NCBI GenBank assembly: GCA_019925095.2
Contig: CM034402.1
Coordinates: forward strand, 8,877,501-8,941,500
DNA: 64,000 bases
Direction: 5' to 3'
Source of the DNA: Dendrolimus kikuchii
Taxonomy: Eukaryota > Arthropoda > Insecta > Lepidoptera > Lasiocampidae
The notes beneath the pieces are model-generated. The model was given only the letters and a program-made list of their open reading frames with translations. It made no database searches and was not told where the DNA came from. Below, in pieces: positions 1 through 10,794 of the stretch (positions are counted from its first letter, which is position 1; the number at the start of each line of letters is the position of its first letter). Made by a program: the position numbers and the translations under genes.

Positions 1-1070
1 TTGATGTTTTATAATGAAATATGTATGTTTTATGATATAATATAGCACCGAATTAATTTTTCAAAACATTAAAAGATGTTCATTTTTATTTTATTTTGTA
101 GCCTTACAATGATAATAGTAATGTTATTGTATGGGTTATATGGGTATAAAATAAAAACCATTAAGATTTATTAATATCTTACATAAATGACTGAATGCCA
201 ATCATTGGTTGGATGCCAGCAATGGTATATGTTAACGACGGCCTCCTTAGTATTTATATTTGTAATGTTTTTAAGTTTTAAAAACAGTTTTGGTTTTTCT
301 TTTGATCGAAAGGCTATACTCCCGAATTGGTCTCATTGTCACCATGTCAGGATCTGGTGAGTGTATTTCAAGGAAATCGAGTTACCATTACTTATTAAAG
401 AACGCCGTGCACCTAAATTCTTGGAGAAAAGTTTGTATACGCGTGTAGCTATTATGCTATAGCTATTATGTTTTCTACAGGCGCTTATTTTTTATATCCA
501 AGTTACGTAATTTCTCCGTCAATCGTGAATCGATTAGCCAAATCAGCATCTAATGAGTGGAACCGAGAAACATCGAAAGTAACCCTTATTAAAAAACGCT
601 GAAAGCCTACATTTTTCCAAAAAAAAGCTTGTTTGTATACGCGTGCCGATATTACACTTTCTACAGACGATTAATTTTTATAGGCTTGTGACACAATTTC
701 TCCGTCAATTGTAGACCGATTTTCAAATTGTTTTTTGAAATGAAACTTCTATATAGATATTAGGATTTTTCTGTCACGAAAAAGCGTTACGGCTGCGTGG
801 AGGATCTATATAATTTTAGAGTAGACGTGGTGAGAGGCGGCATAATTTTAGAGTAGACTATGGATGTTTTTTTTGGTTCCGGATCGAATTCAGTTTTTTT
901 GACTGATAAAATAAAATAAGTTTAAAAAAAAAAATCATTCATTACAATTTACCGAACCTAACCAAATCATAATTTGCAATAAACCTGCGAAAAATACAGG
1001 CAGATTTTCAAATTGGACAAGTACATTAAAAATCTGCCCGTAAAACTTCAAGTTAAAATTTTGTTGCGAT
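1..1070. other. AT-rich intergenic with diverged tandem duplication
   Basis: No gene is seen. Positions about 393-560 and 585-745 are two diverged copies of one sequence at about 192-bp spacing; each contains GTATACGCGTG, a TTTCTACAG segment and an AATTTCTCCGTCAAT block. A 17-bp segment (ATAATTTTAGAGTAGAC) is also repeated at about 811 and 842. It may be a degraded repeat element; the family is not recognised. Confidence 0.5.
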
Positions 1071-1080
1071 TAATGTAGCC

Positions 1081-1170
1081 ACTTGTCCGTTGCCATTCGT
1101 TTTTCCACTTGTCCATTGCGGTTTGTTTTTCCAGTTATCCGTTGCCATTCGTTTTTCCACGTGTCCATCG
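1081..1170. repeat. Minisatellite, 26-bp unit, about 3.5 copies
   Basis: Three 26-bp units (1081-1106, 1107-1132, 1133-1158) plus a partial fourth unit share the pattern ACTTGTCCGTTGCCATTCGT followed by TTTTCC. Short reading frames through it are by-products of the repeat. Confidence 0.8.
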
Positions 1171-1917
1171 TAAACAACCTTTGTTGAAGAACATGTAGAC
1201 CGAAGAGTGAGATGGCAATTCTGTATGCGAGTGCAATTGAACAATTTCTACAGGTGCTTAATATATTATCTCTTAAGCTATTGAAGTGTTTTCGAACCTA
1301 AAAAGTAAAAAATATTTTTTTAACAAACAAAACCGACTTCACATTAAAAACCAAAAAATAAATATTTAACTGACTTCTTTCTACATCTTGATGTCGGTGT
1401 CAAGTAAACAAAAATTACTAATTTTGTAAAGTTATTGTTTTTTTATGTTTTATAAGCTAAGCAAAAATAATGCCCTATTTGATTTACACAAATTTAAAAT
1501 TAATATTATTTTATTTGAATCACTTAAAACATTAAATGTCGACCTAAGGTATTTCAATATATTACTGAAAACCACATGCAAATTAGTTTAGTTATTGTTG
1601 AAATAAACGTTCAAAAATTCACAAAGAACTATTTGAACTTTTATTATTCATAGTGTAAGTCTGTATATACCCTTATTTTTAAGGCAGTTTTGCTGAACAA
1701 TTTCTTTTACAAGGAATGTATAATATTGGGGAAAATTACTGATATTGAATTCAAAGTGATATTTTTTTTTATCAAGAATTATTGTGTTAAAAATACGAAC
1801 TATTTGGTGAATCGTGAACTTTCTAGTTGGTCAGGTTGACGTTTTTTAAAGATTTACAATTTGATTTAGTTTATACTGACTGATAAATAATTTATCTAAC
1901 AAAGCTGTATGTACTTA
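1171..1917. other. AT-rich intergenic, no gene seen
   Basis: The sequence is low complexity and AT-rich. Positions 1310-1400 contain an ACCGACTTC...TTCTACATCTTGATGTCGGTG segment that recurs at 51,770-51,865, so it is a dispersed repeat fragment. Confidence 0.5.
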
Positions 1918-2152
1918 ATAAAACTACGTTTTAACGGTTTTAAGCGCGGTAATTTTATTTGATTTTGGTTTTTCCGACGTTTCGGCCACTTTTCAGTGGC
2001 TGTGATCACGGAAGACAATAACATTACTTGTTGACACTTGACATCTTTGTCTTCCGTGATCACGGCCACTGAAAAGTAGTTTACGACTACTTTCGGAAAA
2101 ACCAAAATCAAATAAAATTACCGCACTTAAAAGCGTTAAAACGTAGTTTTAT
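1918..2152. mobile_element. Foldback MITE, family M1 (long copy)
   Basis: The ends are inverted repeats starting ATAAAACTACGTTTTAACG and ending with its complement. The interior also folds on itself: a GTGATCACGG-containing block occurs in both orientations. A shorter copy with the same ends lies at 38,922-39,032. There is no coding capacity, so it is presumably a non-autonomous DNA element. Confidence 0.8.
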
Positions 2153-2750
2153 TATGTATACAAGTCGCGAAAACTTAAGAAAATATTATGTATGTACTTA
2201 GTTACTACAGTGTCTCAAAGTATGGCGAATTAATTAACTGTAATGTTTTAAATACACCTACCACAAAAACTTATAAACTTAACTCCTATAATAGTGATTT
2301 TCACTCAAAACCTATCATATACAACTTCAGTCTCGCCGAACACAAACTACCATTCTCAAGTCAAAGTACCCATTTTGTGAGAACTCCAGTTGATCTTGAA
2401 GACTCAGAACAGAATCATACTTGCAAATAACTTGAATTTTAACAAAATGCAACTGTGGTCTGAGTTTCAGTTTGAAATCTTATTCATAAATTATGCACAT
2501 TTTAAACGAAAAATAGATGCGGTTTTAATCTCTTATCAACTTCATAAAGTCAAAATACAGTTAGTTTTATCTAACATATAATATTACACTTACTTGTTAG
2601 CCATTGCTTGTCATAGTATAAACGTTTTATTTATATAGTTACTAGTTTACCCTGCAGCTGTGCCGCGGGTAAAACTCTAGTGCGTACCTCTTGTTTAAAT
2701 AGCAGGCGTTAATACAGGTTACATTGTATTTGTGTGTGCTATTTTATTTT
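2153..2750. other. Intergenic, no convincing gene
   Basis: Two short open frames (2188-2430, 2390-2581) show no recognisable domain and have AT-rich composition, so I do not call them. Positions 2636-2685 contain a GCCGCGGGTAAAACTCTAGT end like those at 9330-9372 and 48,165-48,198, typical of CTAG-ended dispersed repeats. Confidence 0.4.
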
Positions 2751-2753
2751 TAA

Positions 2754-2866
2754 TGCAGGAGATCAGCAGACAGACAGACGGCCCACTTAATGGAAAACGG
2801 TTACCATCGCCTATGGACATTTGCAACACCAAAGTTGCTACAAATGCGCTGCTGCTCTCTTAAGCG
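2754..2866 (-). repeat. Rep-300 retroposon, truncated copy
   Basis: It matches the A-tail-proximal part of the ~300-bp repeat seen in full at 39,495-39,799, 46,452-46,755 and 63,598-63,912. Shared blocks are CAGACAGACAGACGGCCCAC, GGTTACCATCGCCTATGGAC and GCTACAAATGCGCTGCTGCT. The copy stops at a TG-rich run near 2866. Confidence 0.8.
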
Positions 2867-3023
2867 TATATGTGTGTGTGTAATTCAGTGCACTAACATA
2901 GAAATACATATACAGTGTAATACAGTGTATATGTATTTTTATGTGAGTGCTATTTGCCCACGCAAGATTCACTTCCTTTTATACCGCAAACTATCCCATC
3001 CCCCGTTTATGTGTAAACTACAT

Positions 3024-3130
3024 AGATGACAAAATTGACAAATTGGACAAAATGGACGAAATGGATGCAATGGAAAAAATGAACGAAATGGACAAAGTGC
3101 ATGAGGTGGACGAAATGGACAAAATGCAAA
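3024..3130 (+). repeat. 9-bp tandem repeat (ATGGACAAA-like)
   Basis: About eleven degenerate units of ATGGACAAA/GAAATGGAC run in tandem. In one plus-strand frame they encode a Met-Asp-Lys/Glu repeat, part of an 82-codon open frame (2947-3195). The minus-strand frame is Pro/Phe/Cys-rich. I treat it as a minisatellite rather than a gene because nothing upstream looks coding. Confidence 0.7.
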
Positions 3131-3179
3131 AAATAAAACTGCACAGCACAACGTCCCCTTTCAGTTCCCGCCAAATACT

Positions 3180-3885
3180 CCTATGGCTAATTTAACATAA
3201 ATATAACAAAAAACTGACAACAAAAACAAAAGAAAAATTATATTCTAAATTCAAACATTACATAATATTGTGGCCAGTCTCAACCACATTGAAAACTTTT
3301 TGTTAGAGATTTCAACATGTACTGTACCTATATTTAAAATTATAGTGGAATAATTATTGAATTTTTTTTTATTATACTCCGAATTTAGAATACGTTTATA
3401 GTTAACTATCACAAAACTCAATAACACAATCCATCCGTTTTCTCACGTATACGCCATATTGAAAATTACTATCATTTATCTTCGGCTTTACATTAACATA
3501 TTTCAGTGTCATTCCATCCAAAACCGACCGTACTTAAAGTGTTAAACTGTAGTATGATAGCCGACATTAATAACTAACAAGACTTAAACACACCTTCTTA
3601 ATTATTCACAACTTGCCGACGTTTATTACAAACGCATTTTAAAATATGCAAGGGTTTTGTTCATAGTACTTACCAGCTTCAATTTCTCTTATTGATTTTT
3701 AAACTTTTCTCTCATATAATATTAGACCATACATTTAGTTGTCTATATTGTATGTTATATCATGTATAGGTATGTATATTTATGTATTTTTTATTCAGTA
3801 AAGTCACAATTGTACCACATATGTACCACTGTTCTTACTAACTTCTTGTCCATCCAAAATTTGTTTAGAAAACATGGCTAATAGC
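3180..3885. other. AT-rich intergenic and LINE-tail repeat
   Basis: No gene is seen to about 3800. From about 3825 the sequence matches 20,020-20,180 (CTTCTTGTCCATC, then TAGCGATAAGACCGCCT). It is the 5' part of a dispersed element whose tail resumes at 4289. Confidence 0.5.
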
Positions 3886-3898
3886 GATAAGACCGCCT

Positions 3899-4288
3899 CA
3901 TCATTATCATCCGAGCGTTAAATCCCGGTTGAGTTCGAAGTGTTCATTTCGATGATCAGGGTTCGCTTTCCTACTTTTTCTACTCCACTTCTTCAGCATC
4001 CCCCGTTTTGAAACCATTGGTACGCATGTCATCCTTCACAACGTCAAGCCAACATTTCTTGGGCCTTCCCTTTCGACCGGGACCGGTCGGAGGCCACATG
4101 GCTAGACATTTGTTCCCCACCTAATTAGCCGGTCTCAGTCAAACGTGGCCGTACCAGCGTAAGCGACACTCTTGTAGTTTACCTGCTATGTCACGGACAT
4201 GAAGACTGCTGCGGATGCGGCAGTTCCTGACACGGTCTTACCGCGTCGCTCCACACATCCATTGCAGCATATTTATCTCCGATAATAA
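3899..4288 (-). pseudogene. RTE-like LINE reverse transcriptase C-terminus, degenerate
   Basis: The minus strand reads through the typical C-terminal tail of RTE-type endonuclease/reverse transcriptases: CGATR, DRVRNCRIR, then LRWYGHV, then GRKGRPKKCWLDVVKDDM. Several in-frame stops interrupt it, so it is dead. Its 3' end (left side) is a CAT/ATC-rich tail, as expected for RTE elements. It is flanked by a perfect 13-bp target-site duplication, GATAAGACCGCCT (3886-3898 and 4289-4301), which shows a 5'-truncated insertion into an older repeat. Confidence 0.85.
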
Positions 4289-4372
4289 GATAAGACCGCC
4301 TATTGTATTGTAATTTTTTATTTCTGTTAAATGTATCTTTTAACACAATAAAGCATATTCATTCATTCATTT
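4289..4372 (+). repeat. Dispersed LINE/SINE 3' tail with AATAAA and ATTC repeats
   Basis: The segment AAGACCGCCTATTGTATTG...AATAAAGCATATTC followed by ATTC repeats recurs at 20,088-20,185, and a diverged version lies at 32,785-32,870. An AATAAA signal followed by a simple repeat fits a retroposon 3' end. Confidence 0.7.
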
Positions 4373-4652
4373 GATCCGTGCAGAAACGGAGAAAGAATTT
4401 GAATTTATGCGGCTAGACGGCCTGTCGTAAAAGGCAACAAAACAACCCACAACCAGGTGACTAGGTGGTAGGGCATTTGCTTGCCTGGGTGGCTAACACC
4501 CATGCTTTAGAATATGCTGCCATAACAACACTGAATTCACCTCACCTTCATACAGCAATACGTTGGTAGCACATTTGGCGCTGCAAATGTCCCTTTCCAT
4601 AACAGTTAGGCCGTCAGCCTATCTGCCGTACTTCAGCAATAAAAAAAAATAC
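4373..4652 (+). repeat. Rep-300 retroposon, A-tailed copy
   Basis: This is a plus-oriented copy. It starts GATCCGTGCAGAAACGG, passes through the GCGGCTAGACGGCCTGTCGT and CCAGGTGACTAGGTGGTAGG blocks, and ends CTTCAGCAATAAAAAAAAA. The A-tail fixes the orientation of the family. The internal sequence is diverged from the copy at 63,598-63,912. Confidence 0.85.
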
Positions 4653-4784
4653 GTACAGATAAGCAATGGCCTTTCCATTTTAAGTAAATAGACTGATTAG
4701 CCCTGTGTTAGTAACATACCACAGACCTAGAAGAAGACTAATAATGGAAGTGGTTTTAAAACGACCTAAACCTTACATAACTGT

Positions 4785-4920
4785 CAACAATGGCCTCCTT
4801 AGAACTTATCATTTTATAATATTTTATTTTATTTAATTGTTTGTAAAGAAATCAACAATGGCCTCCTTAGAACTTATCATTTTATAATATTTTATTTTAT
4901 TTAATTGTTTGTAAAGAAAT
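4785..4920. repeat. Perfect 68-bp tandem duplication
   Basis: Two consecutive 68-bp copies (4785-4852, 4853-4920) appear identical; each starts CAACAATGGCCTCCTTAGAA and ends GTTTGTAAAGAAAT. A related GGCCTCCTTAG segment occurs near 241. The downstream ACAATAAAGAGTTAT tail (4970) recurs at about 59,226, so the duplicated piece belongs to a dispersed LINE-like 3' end. Confidence 0.85.
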
Positions 4921-5055
4921 CAACAACAAAAATAATATGAATATGTTTGTCTATGCTTTGATGTACAATAAAGAGTTATTTATGTGTCTATCTATCACCA
5001 CCAAATTTCGCAATTTCAAGAATATTCTTCCTAGTATTTGTTAATAACTACAGAA

Positions 5056-5177
5056 CTACGTGTGCTACGAAACTACGATGTGGTAGTATGAGAAATGATC
5101 GTAGTGACGTCACACGCTACGAGTGCTGCGAAGCTACGATGAATTGTTATGAGAAATTATCATAATGACGTCACACG
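5056..5177. repeat. 61-bp tandem duplication carrying TGACGTCA
   Basis: Two diverged 61-bp units (5056-5116, 5117-5177) each start CTACG(A/T)GTGCTRCGAA and end with GTGACGTCACACG or ATGACGTCACACG. Each unit therefore holds the 8-bp palindrome TGACGTCA (5105-5112, 5166-5173), the core of a CREB/ATF site. Whether it acts as a regulatory site is unknown. Confidence 0.75.
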
Positions 5178-7750
5178 CGCGTTCGGCGTGTTTCCCGTTC
5201 TCCGGTACCTCGGGTTCAAAAATATTTTTTTCATTTGATATAACTTTTTAATTATAGCGAAAAAAATAAAATAAAATTAGTTTGTTATAAAACTTAAACA
5301 TGATCTTTCCATTTATTAAAAAAAATTGGTTCAAATACCCAATTACAGTTCGCTTAGCCGTTTTCAATGATTACGAGCATTAGACGTCATTCTCATTGTT
5401 TGATTAATTTTTATTTAAAACTTATTTTTGACTAAATTAATCAAAAATGTGTTCTTGATATTTTTCAATTTTCGACTGAAGTGGTCTTAATGCTAAAGTA
5501 GAATTAATGCTATCTGTAATATGTATAAAATTGACGTCAGCAGGTATTAAAGAAAAATCAGTGTTTTAATTCTATCACAAATGTGCCAAATGCAGATTGA
5601 GCTTCTTAACACTCTTACTGCTGTAGGGTATTTTTTATCTCAATTATCAATGTTTTGACTTTTGCCAAAATCATTCCAAAGTTCAAAGATTTTTCTGTTA
5701 ATACGTACAAAATGTGTATCATTCCAATTTTAAAGTATTCTTTTTTTTTGTTAATTGACTGCACTCACTCTGCGATAATTGCCGCGGAAAAAAGCCTCTT
5801 TCTAGTCATAAAAATACCTACCAAAAATATAAATTCCAAAAGAATGGACTTTACATACTCACCGATGTTCGTGTATAGAGACATAATAAACGTAAAAACA
5901 TAAAAAATAATGTTACATTTTTATATCATATCCTATTTTTACATATTTGGAATAGAACTACAAATAATACTTGACATGTCTCTTCTGGATAGACGCATTG
6001 ATAATTTAATTAACTAAAAAATTGCCATTATGAGACAAGGTTTTCTATTAATTTCTTTACTAACAATTAAGCACGAGTAAATCAGGGCTTTGACAATTAT
6101 AACACACGATAATTTTGTTCTCGCCGTCAAGATAAATTATTCAGCACGCGTAGTGTTAAGTAGGTATGCGGTATTTTTTGGCAAACGTGGCAGACGCTTG
6201 TGAGTCGTGACCAATATGAATGTGATGCAATTTGTCAGGTTTACGTGGTTATTTGTACGCGAGTTGAGAGCAGGTGTGGAGCTTGTGAACCACGGCCCCA
6301 TTTCATAGAATAATAATGAAGGATTCTATTTTGAGACGACATGAACGTAAGACCTTTTGTCGCATTTTTTTTTATCACGAAATCTTTTATTTTGTTTAAC
6401 ATAGTTATGATTCTAGAATTATTTCTCTATATGAGTAGCTACAACTCCATTAATTCTCAGAGAAAAAGTTTTACAATATAATACGTTTATTAAATACGAT
6501 AACAAGGAGATAAAACAAATGGCCCAGTAAGAGTCGGACTCGCACATAAAATTAGTAATTTTGCATAAAATTTTAAATATGAATAATTTTGTGATCTTTA
6601 CTAATAATTTTTATGCAAGATAAACTATTCACTTTCGAAGTTGGATTATATAAGATTTCATATCCGTATTGCAATTAAGTAATATTGTCGTAAGACAGGT
6701 CGTCTTAAGCATATTAGGCGCTGGGGTGAAAAAATCTGCTTGGACCCCTCTTACCAACGATAAAAATAGCATTTGATTTATATGTTCCATCTTTAAGGTT
6801 CTCTAGCCATTTTGGCAAAAACCCTTATGCATTTGCCATTCCCGCTCGTCTGTCTGTTTTTGAATGTAACAGACATTTTTCTTAGAAACTACTGTGTTTA
6901 TATGAATGAAATTAGACAGAAATACATCTATTTGGCGCTACACATTGTAATGTAATACATATAAACGAAAGTTGATTTTTTTAAATGTTTATTATAGTCA
7001 TGTGAAGTGTCGTTAGTTAGATCTCGAAAAATCACTATAATTTTTTTTAATGCGTTTTTATTGACGACACTCAAAATGCGCCCGCTAAGTCTCTGCGCCC
7101 GAGTTGCCTACGCCCCTTGTACTCCCAGGTAAAGACGGCTCTGTTTACAGAGGGTCCCTATAAGCGCGAATCCGACTCGCACACGACAATTCGTTTTCTC
7201 TAGGTATCCGACGTTAAGTCCAAAATGTTGATGGTAAGTCTATTGTCTGCGCTATACATAATAATGACGGATTCGACTTAAAGCGGACTTAGCGGGTTCG
7301 TTTCTACTCACTATGAGACTCGTAGCACTTACCCGCTTTACTCATTTGCACGGCTTAACTTACTTTGCTGAATGTCTCGGAGGATTTAGATAGTTTACGC
7401 CTCCAAGACACTATCGACTCGTTGACTTACATTGATAAATTACCGCCCCCGGACCAAAATTTCGCATTGAAGCCTTACGTGTAATGTCTATGTCAATATT
7501 TTTTTCTACTAATAATCCCTTTTTAAAGTATTTATAAATGGAAATGAAGATTAAGGGATGGCCACCATCCATGGAATTAATGCTGATAAAAACATTTAAT
7601 CTCCATAGTGGTGTGGGGTATTTTTAATTAGATGCTGAAAGAACATAATAATGTTCCTTAACGTCTTTTACAATAAAGACAGTGGAAAGCGAGATTTCAC
7701 TGCCCAAAGTCTTGAAAATTGTGCTACCGTGGAAAACTTTGGAATAATTT
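5178..7750. other. Intergenic, no gene recognised
   Basis: The sequence is AT-rich with scattered fragments of dispersed repeats. AGTCGGACTCGCACA near 6530 and AATCCGACTCGCAC near 7168 resemble each other. A CGTCTGTCTGTTTTTG stretch near 6848 resembles the CTAG-type repeats. An 82-codon open frame at 5655-5903 has no recognisable motif. Confidence 0.4.
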
Positions 7751-7754
7751 TTCT

Positions 7755-8056
7755 GGCATGAGTTCAGTAGACAGGCAAATGGCCCACCGGTGAAAAGCGC
7801 TTACCATCGCCTATGGACATTCGCAACACCAAAGGTGCTACAAATGCGCTGCTGCTCTCTAAAGGCAGACTAGAACCTGACCACTCACGCCGGAACACAA
7901 TTCAAGGTTATTATGACGGCAAACTCTAGACCAGGGGTGGTAGCCATCCAGATGGGCAAATACCCTACCACCTGGCTGTTGATTGTTTTCTCTTCTCTTC
8001 CGACAGGCCGCCGGGCCGCAAGATATTGTACTCTTTCTCCGTTCCTGCACGGATAA
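7755..8056 (-). repeat. Rep-300 retroposon copy
   Basis: This is a near full-length reverse-oriented copy. It runs from GAGTTCAGTAGACAGGCAAA through the GGTGCTACAAATGCGCTGCT, CTAGACCAGGGGTGGTAGCC and GCCGGGCCGCAAGATA blocks to CCGTTCCTGCACGGATA. Short frames on either strand are repeat-derived. Confidence 0.85.
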
Positions 8057-8089
8057 CTCAATATACACCATTTCCACGACTGTTTCCAC

Positions 8090-8205
8090 TAAAACTATAG
8101 CTATATTATTTTTTAAATGCTACGACACTTTGTGTCTTGAGAATGCCGTGGGAATTTCAAGTCAAGCGTGGCCGAAGTCGTGGGCATATCCTAGTATATA
8201 TTTAT
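8090..8205 (+). repeat. CTAG-ended Helitron-like fragment
   Basis: It contains TTTTTAAATGCTACGACAC, a GGGAATTTCAAGTCAAGCGT block and ends GTGGGCATATCCTAGTA. The same arrangement is found at 19,556-19,852, 25,030-25,197 and 29,572-29,763 and reversed at 63,080-63,480. In Lepidoptera such CTAG-ended interspersed repeats have been interpreted as non-autonomous Helitrons; that family name is my inference. Confidence 0.6.
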
Positions 8206-10690
8206 ACAAATTTGGTGACTAATCGAGATGAGAAATCACAATAACATCAGATACCTTACTACAAAAAGCGTAACCGGTCTTATAATAATACAATAACGAT
8301 TTCCAATCTACAGTTTCAATTTTCATCTCATAAAGACATTGATCGTACAAGAACTTTATTTCAAAGCAAAGGCATATATGAAAAGCAACAAGCAATATTG
8401 CCTTCAAAGAAATATATTTACGTATTATAAATACATATAGTTCTGAATAAGTCAAATTGCATTGAACATCATGTACAGTGATATTGAAAGATATCCCCCT
8501 GAGTCATATTCTATATGATTGTTAGAGTGGGTTATGTCCTGGAGTATTTGCATAGTGTGTAAGGATTCGGCCGTCTATTGAACTACATATATAACAATAT
8601 AGTCATAAAAATACTGCAAACATTTGATAAACAAATACCAATTGTGTGTGTGTGTGTGAAGTTCACACGCATTAGAAGTGAAACTTCAAAGAATATGCTC
8701 ACAGATAATTCTTATCTAACTTTTATTAATATAAGTATATTTCCTTTAGCCTACATTCGTCAACATATTATAATTTAAATAAACTTTTAATTTTTCACTG
8801 TTTTAATCTAAAAAATATAATCAGTTTTATTTCTGTCCAAATTTGACTTATGTTTAATCATTGGTCTTATTGACTCTCTAATCTCTGCTGCATAATGCAC
8901 TCGTATCTCATTCTCTCACAGGCTTAGTCCTACAGATTTATATATTTATCTCTTTTTAGTGTCACTTTTTCGTTTCATCGACTTTCAAATCATAACGATT
9001 TTAAAAAAAGTTTCATTTCAAAAATAAGTCAGATTAAAATAACATAAAAGAATTGTTTCATAAGGTTTGTATGTGGTAGCGCCATGCTGGAAACGTGGCT
9101 CTTAGGGCCGACTCAATATGTGTGCAACCACGCTCTCACAGAATATTGTCGTGAAACGATTAGCCTTGAGCTAATCATGTTTTTCGCGATGAGAGTTCCG
9201 ATGGCCCACGTCCCTCTCCCCTTATCCAATTTTCCCTATTTTCCATTCCAACTCCATATCCTATCTCCTCTATCCCATGCCACCTAACTGATCTGTAATT
9301 AAGTTTTTATGTAAGAAAGATAGAGGAGCTTGCCAGGGATTGACCGCGGCGTAGCCGCAGAGAAAACTAGTTTATATATGAATACAAATCGTAGCCAATA
9401 CAAGTAAATAGAAACCTCTACAGGTTGATAACAATTTATCATTCAGGTCGCGCCTTGAGAGCATACCTAGTTTCTATCATGTCACGTCGAATTTATGTAT
9501 ATCCATTCGTTTCGCTGATTTAGGCACACCCCTACGTTCCGATATACGCACAATTCCCATGTGAAATTTCATCCCGAAACACAATTGTAGGCTTCAGTTT
9601 ACGCGAGGTACGATCTATTTTGTACAAACATTGAAATTTAGAGAAATGGGCTTGAATATAAACAAAGATCACAGATACGGCCTGGTCACGAACATGAACT
9701 TAGAAGTGACTGGCGATATGACGAGTGACGCGACGTTGGCAGTGAATAAGTCCTTACCGTTTTTTGGACAGACATCTACTTCATCAATAACTTATTACTT
9801 AACTAGAAAACGTCCAAATGATGGTAGATACCTAACTCTTCAGTTACGCAAGTTAACTAATTACTTAACTAAAGCCAATGTAAATCAGGTTTTAGTACCG
9901 AGCGTGACGAGTTGAGACATGCTTTATACATCTTAATACTTTTGTTTTTGTCACCTGTAGTGTTGCACTTAGCTGTCGCTCACAGCGACATGGTTGTGGC
10001 CAGGTTTCGGAAAAGCATCATGATGTAACTGCAAACAGCGAATAGGCAAGTAATAATAATCAAGATCAAATATTTTTATTTAATATCTTAGAAACTATAT
10101 AATTATAACATTATTTTTCATATGTTTGCATTTGAGGTGATAAAAATAGTGACAACTTTTAAACTCGCAAAACACGCTGATTGAGTCATGACATCAAAGT
10201 ACGTGTTCAGATCGTCAGCAAAGACGCACTTACTGGATGTTTTTATAGTTTACAAAATGCAAATGTTATTGCGTGACATCGGCGCGCTGGCGTTTCTTTC
10301 CGGTGCGCTAAAATCGCAGCATTTAAATCGCCCGAATCGGACTGCAGTTATAAAATGCTAATTTTGAACATTTTTATCACAATCATTTTTTACTCCTATT
10401 TAATTGAGCAAAAATTTTATCACAATATTTGCATATACCCGATTACAATCAGATAAATATTTAAATTATTGTTTTATTATTATTTTTTAATAAAAATAAC
10501 TCGCAACGAAACAGAGTTTTATATGTACGTAAATAAAAGTCTGTACATAGAATATTAGTGGAGAAAAAATAAATAATACACGACAAATCTATTTCTTTTT
10601 GTATGCTATTTTACAACATTCTAGGTGCACTTATGATTTTATCTGTGAGTGATTTAGATACATTTAAGGAAACAATAGTACATTATGGTA
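8206..10690. other. Intergenic, no convincing gene
   Basis: The sequence is AT-rich. Positions 9330-9372 have a GCGTAGCCGCAGAGAAAACT repeat end. Positions 9840-9905 (CAGTTACGCAAGTTAACTAA...) recur in part at 41,090-41,150, so the 94-codon open frame at 9631-9915 runs into a dispersed repeat and is not called as a gene. A TG microsatellite lies near 8645. Confidence 0.4.
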
Positions 10691-10794
10691 CTAGTGTGTA
10701 ACATTGGTGATTACCGCCGAGGCGCCATTGAGACTCGAGCCGTAGGCGAGGGTCTTAAGAGAGCCGAGGACGGTAATCATCAATACACACGTGT
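10691..10794. mobile_element. Imperfect foldback MITE
   Basis: The left side reads GTGTGTAACATTGGTGATTA and the right side is its approximate complement (GGTAATCATCAATACACACG). The GCCGAGG and GAGACTCGAGCCGTAGGCGAG core also folds. There is no coding content. A further inverted pair, TTTTTCAACACACTTGT (about 10,807) and CAAGTGTGTTGAAAAG (about 11,156), lies outside it. Confidence 0.55.

Noticed and set aside
9631..9915. 94-codon plus-strand frame as a gene
   Set aside because: Its C-terminal part coincides with a repeat also present at 41,090-41,150, and no domain or splice context was seen.
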